Positions 6,775-12,073 of a stretch of DNA of 13,066 nucleotides are shown piece by piece (positions within the stretch are counted from its first letter, which is position 1; each line of letters opens with the position of its first letter). The notes under the pieces were generated by a model. The model ran no database searches and was not told the origin of the DNA. It was given only the letters and a program-made list of their open reading frames with translations. Both the position numbers and the translations under genes were made by a program. Origin of the DNA: Dietzia timorensis. Lineage in GTDB: Bacteria; Actinomycetota; Actinomycetes; Mycobacteriales; Mycobacteriaceae. The DNA lies in assembly GCF_020742175.1 (NCBI RefSeq), contig NZ_DYXM01000193.1:1-13066 (forward strand), read 5' to 3'.

Positions 6775-7482
6775 ATGACACACGGCACAACGAATACAGG
6801 CGACGAGCGGGCGAAAGATCCCGGCAAGGGTGCAGTCGGCGGACGCCGCCCGCTGGGGCGCATGGTTGCGGGAACGGTCGCGGCCGCGACGCCGCTGCTC
6901 ATGGTCGCGCCCACTGCGGATGCGCAGGGGTCTGCGGACTTCGAGCTTCCGGACCCGCAGCAGATTCAACGCGACGTCCATGACCAGGTCGTCACGGCCG
7001 TGCTCAACGCTCTCGGCGGCATGCCCACCATTCCGGGGATCGGCCGCCCGGCGGACATCGCCGCCAATATCGCCGCAGGCTCGGGCGGGATCCCCGTCTC
7101 GGTCCCGGGTATCGGCGGTGGCCAGACCACCGATCCGGCCGCCATGTCTCGCTCGGTCTTCGATGCGACGAACAACTACCGCACCCAGCGCGGGTTGCGG
7201 CCGCTCGCGTGGAACCAGCACGCGGCCGACGTCGCCGGCGCGCACGCGGCGCACCTGTCGCGAGTCGGCGGGGTCGCGCACAACCAGGGCGCCCTCAACG
7301 AGGGGATGGGAGAGAACATCGCCGCCAGCTCCGATCCGTGCGACGCCGCGTGCTTCGTGCGCCTGTGGGAGAACTCGCCCGGGCACAAGATCAACCTCGA
7401 GGATCCGGCTTATCGTGGCCTCGGCGTGGGCGTCGCCGTGAACAACGGGCGCGTGTGGGTGGTGCAGGACTTTACCTACTAA
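6775..7482 (+). CDS. Secreted CAP-domain (SCP/PR1-like) protein
   Basis: A 235-aa exported protein. An in-frame stop (TAG 6772-6774) directly precedes the ATG at 6775, which fixes it as the earliest ATG start; GGGGA at 6759-6763 is a distant RBS. The signal peptide has a GRRPLGRM twin-arginine-like n-region (23-30), a hydrophobic core (31-45) and cleavage at ADA|Q after residue 50. A Pro/Gly-rich linker spans about 80-120. The CAP domain occupies about 125-235: NNYRTQRGLRPLAWN (133-147), HN with His169, GENI with Glu180, WENSPGH with Glu199 and His204, and GLGVGVAVNNGRVWVVQDF. His169, Glu180, Glu199 and His204 correspond to the CAP cavity tetrad. Cys189 and Cys193 may form a disulfide. Bacterial CAP proteins are extracellular and bind lipids or act on the envelope; no enzyme activity is assigned. 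Confidence 0.88.
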   Translation: MTHGTTNTGDERAKDPGKGAVGGRRPLGRMVAGTVAAATPLLMVAPTADAQGSADFELPDPQQIQRDVHDQVVTAVLNALGGMPTIPGIGRPADIAANIAAGSGGIPVSVPGIGGGQTTDPAAMSRSVFDATNNYRTQRGLRPLAWNQHAADVAGAHAAHLSRVGGVAHNQGALNEGMGENIAASSDPCDAACFVRLWENSPGHKINLEDPAYRGLGVGVAVNNGRVWVVQDFTY

Positions 7483-7536
7483 GGCGATGTCCGCAGGGCG
7501 AAATATGTAGGAAACCGCCAGAGTGACCTTTGCATA

Positions 7537-7556
7537 AGCTAAAATAACTTTTAGCT
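7537..7556. promoter_or_regulatory. AT-rich perfect inverted repeat upstream of the BCCT gene
   Basis: AGCTAAAA (7537-7544), TAAC loop, TTTTAGCT (7549-7556): a perfect 8-bp inverted repeat within an AT-rich island (about 7525-7585) that contrasts with its GC-rich surroundings. TTGCAT at 7530-7535 could be a -35 with the palindrome in the spacer, which would make it an operator for the BCCT promoter. It could instead help terminate the CAP transcript, but no T-tract follows. A looser palindrome TAACG-GTT-CGTTA follows at 7567-7579. Confidence 0.5.
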
Positions 7557-7586
7557 ACGGATTTACTAACGGTTCGTTATCGGTAA

Positions 7587-7774
7587 GCCCAAAATGCTTT
7601 CTCAGGGCGTTTGCATTGCCGATCCTGGGTGGAGGCGCCGGCCAACACCCCGGCGGACAGCGAATCGTTCTCGCCCCACCCGGGCAGCTTGTTCGCTGCC
7701 CGGGTCGGCGCGGACGACCTTCGGACGACCACTCTGCCCGTCGGAGTTTCGGGGTGCTGCGACCTAGGACGCTC
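7587..7774 (+). promoter_or_regulatory. Structured 5' leader of the BCCT transporter, riboswitch-like
   Basis: The ~190 bases before the transporter RBS are non-coding and dense in complementary segments. Stem A: GCCGATCC (7618-7625) with GGGTCGGC (7702-7709), one wobble. Stem B: GGGTGG (7627-7632) with CCACCC (7676-7681). Stem C: CGCCGG (7636-7641) with CCGGCG (7650-7655), 8-nt loop. Stem D: an 11-bp perfect hairpin, 7678-7688 with 7695-7705, loop TTGTTC. D shares bases with both A and B, so {A,B,C} and {C,D} are alternative folds. An upstream stem AATGC/GCATT (7593-7597 with 7613-7617) may extend the element. A direct repeat CGGACGACC follows stem D. No T-tract follows D, so control would be at translation or by other means. 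The ligand, if any, is unknown. Confidence 0.55.
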
Positions 7775-9532
7775 ATGCTTGAAAAGCTTGCGAATAAACT
7801 GCGGCTGAAAACGGACCCGGCAGTATTCTTCGTCTCCGTCGCCGCGATCATCGCGTTCGTGGCGACCACCTTTTTCTTCGGTGACTGGGTCGATTCCGTT
7901 TTCGATACCGCGTCGAATTGGATCATGACCTACCTCGGGTGGTTCTACATCTCCGGTGTCACGATCTTCCTTATCTTCCTTATCTGGATCGGTATCAGCC
8001 GGTTCGGGCACGTGCGACTCGGAAGTGACGACGAGCGGCCGGAGCATTCCACGCCCGCGTGGTTCGCCATGCTCTTCGCCGCCGGGATCGGCTCGATCCT
8101 CATGTTCTGGGGTGTGGCCGAACCGGTCTCGCACTTCGCGACCCCACCGCGCGGCAACGTCGAGCCGGGCACGCCCGCCGCGGCGCAGGAAGCGCTCGGA
8201 TTCACGCTGTACCACTTCGGTCTCCATACGTGGACCATTTTCGCGTTGCCGTCGCTGGCCTTCGCGTACTTCATCTACAAGCGGAAAATGCCGCCCCGGG
8301 TGTCGTCGATCTTCTCCCCGATTCTGGGTTCGAAGGTCTACGGGCCAATCGGCAAGACGATCGACGTCGTCGCGTTGGTGGGCACCGTGTTCGGAGTCGC
8401 CACGTCCGTGGGGCTGGGAACCATCCAGATCAACGCCGGCCTGGCCGACCTCCTGGGGATCCCCGAGGACTCCTGGATTCAAGTGCTCATCATCGTCGTG
8501 GTGAGCACGCTTGCGTGCATCTCGGTCGGCCTCGGCCTGGAAAAGGGCATCAAGGTCCTATCGAACCTCAATATCGCCATGGCGATCGGTCTGCTCATCT
8601 TCATCGTTGCGGCGGGCCCGACACTGTTCCTCCTCAAGTCGACCACCGAAGCCTTCGGAACGTACGCGTCGATGCTGCCCGAGCTCGCCTTCTGGAACAA
8701 CGCCTTCCCGGCGAACGACGACCTCGCCGACTGGCAGAACACGTGGACCGTCTTCTACTGGGCGTGGACCATTACGTGGTCGCCGTTCGTCGGTATTTTC
8801 ATCGCGAAGATCTCGCGAGGCCGCACGGTCCGCGAGTTCGTGTTCGGCGTTCTCGCGCTTCCCGTCGGCTTCTCGATCTTGTGGTTCGGCATCTTTGGAA
8901 ATGCGTCGTTCGATATCGAACTCAACCAGGGCGGAGGACTGGTGTCCCGGGTTGTCGACGACGGCGACATCCCCGGCGCGCTGTTCGCATTCCTCAGCCA
9001 CTACCCGGCGGCGACACTCGTCTCCGGTCTGGCTGTTCTCCTCGTGGTCATCTTCTTCACGACCTCGGTGGACTCTGCCGCGCTCGTGGTCGACATGATG
9101 GCCTCGGGGCGCGACGACCTCTCGCCCGCGTACCAACGCATCACCTGGGGCGCCCTCATGGGCTTAACAACCATCTCGCTCCTGGCGTTCACCGGCGAAG
9201 GCGGCCTCGAAACCCTGCAAAAGGTGATTACCGTCGTCGGTCTGCCGTTCTTCATCATGGGCTACATCATGATGTTCTCGCTGACGAAGGGCATCCGAGA
9301 TGACCTAGGCGACCGCAATCCCGTCGTGACGAGGCAGTGGGAACGCGCCTATACGCCCGAAGAGTGGGAAGAGAACGAGCACGGGCCGACCCCTGAGCCC
9401 ATCGGCGCGACGAATTACATCCCGCCGGAGGAAGACGACGACGAAGCCCATACCGAGGCCAAGTTCAACTCGTTCTTCGGTATCGACGACGAAGACGAAG
9501 AAGGCGCGTCAACAGAAAAGGGGCAGAGCTAG
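7775..9532 (+). CDS. BCCT-family osmolyte (betaine/ectoine/carnitine-type) transporter
   Basis: A 585-aa membrane transporter. The ATG at 7775 is chosen because AGGA (7766-7769) precedes it, the protein then begins with a normal short cytoplasmic N-terminus, and the upstream in-frame ATG at 7616 lies in a structured leader and would add 53 unconserved residues. About 12 transmembrane helices are visible. Family motifs: FAAGIGSILMFWGVAEP (101-117), the aromatic segment WAWTITWSPFVG (329-340) and AKISRGRTVREF (344-355). Relatives (C. glutamicum BetP, EctP, LcoP) import compatible solutes with Na+ or H+. The aromatic segment reads W331-T332-x-x-W335, where betaine-type carriers usually have Trp-Trp. 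The C-terminal tail is acidic (EEDDDEAH, DDEDEE; about 550-577), unlike the basic osmosensing tail of BetP. Substrate is not resolved. Transcription ends at a hairpin overlapping the stop codon. Confidence 0.9.
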   Translation: MLEKLANKLRLKTDPAVFFVSVAAIIAFVATTFFFGDWVDSVFDTASNWIMTYLGWFYISGVTIFLIFLIWIGISRFGHVRLGSDDERPEHSTPAWFAMLFAAGIGSILMFWGVAEPVSHFATPPRGNVEPGTPAAAQEALGFTLYHFGLHTWTIFALPSLAFAYFIYKRKMPPRVSSIFSPILGSKVYGPIGKTIDVVALVGTVFGVATSVGLGTIQINAGLADLLGIPEDSWIQVLIIVVVSTLACISVGLGLEKGIKVLSNLNIAMAIGLLIFIVAAGPTLFLLKSTTEAFGTYASMLPELAFWNNAFPANDDLADWQNTWTVFYWAWTITWSPFVGIFIAKISRGRTVREFVFGVLALPVGFSILWFGIFGNASFDIELNQGGGLVSRVVDDGDIPGALFAFLSHYPAATLVSGLAVLLVVIFFTTSVDSAALVVDMMASGRDDLSPAYQRITWGALMGLTTISLLAFTGEGGLETLQKVITVVGLPFFIMGYIMMFSLTKGIRDDLGDRNPVVTRQWERAYTPEEWEENEHGPTPEPIGATNYIPPEEDDDEAHTEAKFNSFFGIDDEDEEGASTEKGQS

Positions 9533-9541
9533 CCCCCTCTT
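9520..9541 (+). terminator. Probable terminator of the BCCT gene
   Basis: GGGGC (9520-9524) pairs with GCCCC (9532-9536) around the stop codon, with flanking AAA and TCTTT giving further partial pairing and a short T-run. The stem is short, so it is of moderate strength. Confidence 0.5.
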
Positions 9542-9571
9542 TGCGCAATGTAGACAGATCTGTCTACATTG
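9541..9571 (+). promoter_or_regulatory. Promoter and palindromic operator site 2, upstream of TSUP1
   Basis: A perfect 26-bp palindrome occupies 9546-9571, with centre TGTAGACAGATCTGTCTACA at 9549-9568. TTGCGC (9541-9546) and TACATT (9565-9570) form a -35/-10 pair with an 18-base spacer, so the operator fills the spacer and overlaps the -10. Transcription should start near 9577. This is the most complete of the three copies in the window and should be the highest-affinity site if one repressor binds all three. Confidence 0.85.
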
Positions 9572-9615
9572 GGGTTCGTTCAGAACTTTAGCGGAACCTG
9601 CGCAAGGAGTATGAG

Positions 9616-9691
9616 ATGCACCCGGAGTCAGATCGCCCCGCTGAAGCGGAAGCGAAGCTGGCGCCGGGTGCATTCTCTTTTTCTCCGGCGC
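9616..9691 (+). terminator. Attenuator (terminator/antiterminator pair) in the TSUP1 leader
   Basis: Terminator: ATGCACCCGG (9616-9625) pairs perfectly with CCGGGTGCAT (9664-9673), followed by a T-rich run TTCTCTTTTTCT (9673-9684); CCGC-TGAA-GCGG (9638-9649) pairs within the loop. Antiterminator: GCGCCGG (9661-9667) pairs perfectly with CCGGCGC (9685-9691). The two share 9664-9667 and are mutually exclusive, and the antiterminator places the T-run in its loop. The element lies inside the transcript started at the operator-controlled promoter, so it would cut transcription before TSUP1 unless relieved. Confidence 0.65.
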
Positions 9692-9705
9692 TTTCCGCGT
9701 CGTAG
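9616..9705 (+). CDS. Putative 29-aa leader peptide upstream of TSUP1
   Basis: The ATG at 9616 has AAGGAG at 9604-9609 with ideal 6-base spacing, the best RBS in this region. The ORF reads MHPESDRPAEAEAKLAP and on to a final ALSAS, stop TAG at 9703-9705. It has no hydrophobic segment and no Cys or repeated rare codon, so classical amino-acid attenuation is not obvious. Its first codons (9616-9625) form the 5' arm of the terminator hairpin, and its stop overlaps the AGAAGGG RBS of TSUP1 (9704-9710), so both transcriptional and translational coupling are possible. An alternative ATG at 9611 in another frame opens a 39-codon Arg-rich ORF, but its RBS spacing is one base. A regulatory rather than functional peptide is the better guess. 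Confidence 0.55.
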   Translation: MHPESDRPAEAEAKLAPGAFSFSPALSAS

Positions 9706-9717
9706 AAGGGTTGCGCG

Positions 9718-10701
9718 TTGCGTACATTGATCGTGTTCCTGCTCGTCGGGTTCGGTGCACAACTCGTCGACGGCTCGCTCGGCATGGCCTACGGCATTAC
9801 CGCGACGACTATGGCGCTCATTGCCGGTTCCTCCGCGGCGCAGGCCAGTTTCGCGGTGAACCTGGCGCAGGTGGGAACTACCTTCGCCGCGGGGGTGAGC
9901 CACTGGAAGTTCAACAACGTCGACTGGAAGATCGTCGCCAAGCTCGGTATCCCGGGCACCATCGGTGCCTTCATCGGCGCGACGCTGCTGTCGAATATCT
10001 CCACCGAAGCCGCGCAGCCGATCATGACCACGATCCTGCTCGTGCTCGGCTTCTATCTGTTGTTCCGTTTCGGCCTCGGGCTCGGGAAGCCGCCCGTGCT
10101 CAACATCGCCGAAGAGAAGCAGCATTCCGGCGGGTTCCTCGCCCCGGTCGGCACGCTGGGTGGTTTCCTTTCCGCGACGGGTGGTGGCGGCTGGGGCCCG
10201 CTCACGGTCACCACGCTCATGACGACCGGAAAGACCACGCCTCGCCGCGTCATCGGTTCGGTTTCGGCTTCGGAGTTCCTCGTATCCATCGCCGCGTCGT
10301 TGGGGTTCCTTTTCGGGATGGGTGACCAACTGCGCGAAATGGGCCTCATCGTTGTCGGTCTCCTCATCGGCGGTGTGATCGCCGCGCCCTTCGCCGCGTG
10401 GCTCGTAGCCCGGGTCAACGCGGTGGTTCTTGGAACCTTCGTCGGCGGGCTGCTCGTTTTCCTCAACCTGTTACGGATGTCGCAGACGGTGGATATCAAC
10501 CCGGTCCTCATCGGAGTGCTACAGGTTGCGATCGTCATCCTCACCGTCGTGCTCGGTGTGCGCGCATGGAGGAGGATCCGATCCGCCAGGGACGAGGCCG
10601 AAAAGGTGGCGGCGGCCGACTCCGATGCCGACGTCGATCCCAAGTACGCCCACTTCGGCGCGGCGGAAATTCCTTCGGACGACGTCAATGCAGAGCGGTA
10701 G
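9718..10701 (+). CDS. TSUP (TauE/SafE) family exporter, copy 1
   Basis: A 327-aa integral membrane protein of the TSUP family, whose members move sulfite, sulfoacetate and related organosulfur anions across the inner membrane. The start is TTG at 9718, preceded by AGAAGGG (9704-9710, spacing 7); it aligns exactly with the MRTLIVF start of the downstream paralogue. Eight or so hydrophobic segments are arranged in two halves. The first half carries GAQLVDGSLGMAYGITATT (13-31) and the second GGFLSATGGGGWGP (148-161), the paired Gly-rich motif of the family, then GKTTPRRVIGSVSASEFLVS (171-190). A charged C-terminal tail of about 37 residues (RSARDEAEKVAAADSD) is cytoplasmic. No cysteine is present. 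Substrate is inferred only from family and from the shared operator. The direction is presumably export. Confidence 0.87.
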   Translation: MRTLIVFLLVGFGAQLVDGSLGMAYGITATTMALIAGSSAAQASFAVNLAQVGTTFAAGVSHWKFNNVDWKIVAKLGIPGTIGAFIGATLLSNISTEAAQPIMTTILLVLGFYLLFRFGLGLGKPPVLNIAEEKQHSGGFLAPVGTLGGFLSATGGGGWGPLTVTTLMTTGKTTPRRVIGSVSASEFLVSIAASLGFLFGMGDQLREMGLIVVGLLIGGVIAAPFAAWLVARVNAVVLGTFVGGLLVFLNLLRMSQTVDINPVLIGVLQVAIVILTVVLGVRAWRRIRSARDEAEKVAAADSDADVDPKYAHFGAAEIPSDDVNAER

Positions 10702-10775
10702 AGCACTCTCGGTGAAGGCGCGCGCAGTCCAGGCGTGAATGCCCTGGTGAGGGCCGCCGGCCCACGGCCGTATCG

Positions 10776-10800
10776 GGTTCGGCTCAGGGTGAATCGAACC
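10776..10800 (+). other. Hairpin between the TSUP genes
   Basis: GGTTCG (10776-10781) pairs with CGAACC (10795-10800), with a 13-base loop, directly before the -35 of TSUP2. Without a T-tract it is a poor terminator; the gap 10702-10800 holds no other convincing terminator for TSUP1, so some read-through into TSUP2 is possible. Confidence 0.3.
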
Positions 10801-10830
10801 TTGGACCCCGTAGACAGTTCTGTCTACATT
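10801..10830 (+). promoter_or_regulatory. Promoter and palindromic operator site 3, upstream of TSUP2
   Basis: GTAGACAGTTCTGTCTAC (10810-10827) is the same operator as at 9546-9571 with the central AT replaced by TT, leaving 16 of 18 bases palindromic. TTGGAC (10801-10806) and TACATT (10825-10830) give a -35/-10 pair with an 18-base spacer, the same spacing and the same -10 as TSUP1. The predicted transcription start coincides with the ATG at 10837. Confidence 0.8.
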
Positions 10831-10899
10831 TGGTGAATGTCCGTCCCGCCGAAGCGGGGGTCAGCGGATTCCACAATCCAACGGAAAGTCACCGAAGCC

Positions 10900-11853
10900 A
10901 TGAGAACCTTGATCGTCTTTATCCTCGTCGGGCTGGGAGCCCAACTCGTCGACGGTGCGCTGGGCATGGCCTTCGGTGTGACGGCGACGACGCTGCTGTT
11001 GTTCTCGGGCATAGCCGCCGCGCAAGCGAGCTTCGCCGTGCACCTTGCGGAGGTCGGCACCACGCTCGCCAGCGGCCTGAGCCACTGGAAGTTCCACAAC
11101 GTCGACTGGAAGATTGTCGTCCGACTCGGCGTTCCCGGCGCCGTCGGTGCCTTCGCCGGCGCGACCTTCCTTTCCCGGTTGTCCACTGAATCGGCAACGC
11201 CGTGGACCACGGCGATCCTCCTCGTCATCGGCATTTATCTGCTGATCCGATTCGGCTTTGGCCTCGGCAATGCGCCCGCGCTCGCTCTCAATCAAGAGCA
11301 GCAGCAGAAGACCGGCTTCCTCGTGCCCCTCGGTGTGGTCGGTGGATTCGTCGACGCCTCCGGCGGTGGCGGCTGGGGTCCGATCACGACCTCGACCTTG
11401 CTGTCCTCCGGCAAGACCACCCCGCGCCGCGTCATCGGTTCGGTCTCCGCGTCCGAGTTTCTCGTCTCGCTCGCAGCGTCCATCGGCTTCCTGCTCGGCC
11501 TCTCCGACCAGCTCGCCGAGATGGGTTGGATCGTCCTCGGTCTGCTCGCCGGCGGCGTGCTCGCCGCTCCGATCGCCGCGTGGCTCGTCACCCGGATCAG
11601 CCCGATCGTGCTCGGCACGTTCGTCGGTGGCCTGCTCGTCATCACCAACCTGTTCAAATTCTCCGACATCTTTGAGGTCCACGGCGCGATCGTGGGAATC
11701 GTCCTCGCCGCCGTTGCCCTGCTCACCGTGGTCCTCGGCGTGGGAGCGTGGCGCCGCGCCCGCACGACCGGGGCAGAAGATTCGGCCGACACGGGGGGAC
11801 CGGGGGTAGCTGATGCGTCCACCATCCCCGAGCCGGCCCTGACGGAGAAGTAA
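10900..11853 (+). CDS. TSUP (TauE/SafE) family exporter, copy 2
   Basis: A 317-aa integral membrane paralogue of the preceding gene. The first 288 residues align without gaps and 189 are identical (66%, hand count), including GAQLVDGALGMAFG, SHWKFHNVDWKIV (61-73), the GGGGWGP motif (155-161) and a fully conserved 20-residue block at 171-190. Divergence concentrates at 251-270 and in the C-terminal tail, here Gly/Asp/Pro-rich and unrelated to copy 1. The ATG at 10900 is chosen because it matches the paralogue's MRTLIVF start, though its RBS is weak. The in-frame ATG at 10837 lies 7 bases after the -10 and could initiate a leaderless message, adding 21 residues (MSVPPKRGSADS and on). The function should be anion export like copy 1, with a possibly different substrate or affinity. 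A strong terminator follows. Confidence 0.87.
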   Translation: MRTLIVFILVGLGAQLVDGALGMAFGVTATTLLLFSGIAAAQASFAVHLAEVGTTLASGLSHWKFHNVDWKIVVRLGVPGAVGAFAGATFLSRLSTESATPWTTAILLVIGIYLLIRFGFGLGNAPALALNQEQQQKTGFLVPLGVVGGFVDASGGGGWGPITTSTLLSSGKTTPRRVIGSVSASEFLVSLAASIGFLLGLSDQLAEMGWIVLGLLAGGVLAAPIAAWLVTRISPIVLGTFVGGLLVITNLFKFSDIFEVHGAIVGIVLAAVALLTVVLGVGAWRRARTTGAEDSADTGGPGVADASTIPEPALTEK

Positions 11854-11883
11854 AACCAACGCCCCCAAACTGGTCATTCGTCC

Positions 11884-11943
11884 ACCTGCTAAAACGCCCG
11901 TTGCTGAGAAGTTAACAACGGGCGTTTTTATATTTCAGCAGGT
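11884..11943 (+). terminator. Strong terminator after TSUP2, with an outer stem
   Basis: A 13-bp perfect stem pairs 11891-11903 with 11916-11928 around a 12-base loop and ends in TTTTT (11925-11929). An A-run on the 5' side could also make it work in reverse. Outside it, ACCTGCT (11884-11890) pairs with AGCAGGT (11937-11943), so the whole element can form about 20 bp with an 8-base bulge. Confidence 0.92.
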
Positions 11944-11975
11944 AGTGAGCGTCATTACATTTCGGCCGAGGGTGT

Positions 11976-12045
11976 TTGCGCACCGCTTTTACGCGCATTA
12001 GCGTCCTGGACATCCATTCAGTTCGCCCCAAATTTCCCGGGGCGA
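11976..12045 (+). promoter_or_regulatory. Promoter and leader hairpin of the 50-codon gene
   Basis: TTGCGC (11976-11981) and TAGCGT (11999-12004) are spaced 17 bases apart, a good housekeeping-type promoter. The expected start near 12011 gives a ~63-base leader containing a 7-bp stem, TCGCCCC (12023-12029) with GGGGCGA (12039-12045), before the RBS at 12061-12067. Confidence 0.55.
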
Positions 12046-12073
12046 CGAACGAAGATGCACGAAGGAGCGCGAA

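Noticed and set aside
7618..7709. A firm call of a c-di-AMP (ydaO) riboswitch
   Set aside because: Only short fragments resemble the consensus as I recall it, and the middle hairpins are missing; kept as a hypothesis to test, not as an annotation.
7616..7774. An upstream in-frame start for the BCCT protein, adding 53 residues
   Set aside because: The extension falls in the structured leader, is Arg/Pro/Gly-rich with no family similarity, and has no RBS, while the ATG at 7775 has AGGA at good spacing.
9611..9730. A 39-codon Arg-rich ORF (MRCTRSQIAPLKRKRS and on) overlapping the TSUP1 start
   Set aside because: Its ATG is one base from the RBS, whereas the ATG at 9616 has ideal spacing; the Arg-rich composition is typical of a shifted frame.
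10776..10800. A GGTTCGATTC sequence on the minus strand resembling a tRNA T-loop
   Set aside because: No acceptor, D or anticodon stems can be built around it; it is explained by the simple GGTTCG/CGAACC hairpin.
10861..11877. A 338-codon minus-strand frame opposite TSUP2
   Set aside because: It is a shadow of a membrane-protein gene with a low-complexity Glu/Gly/Asp/Arg translation, and it crosses the strong terminator region.
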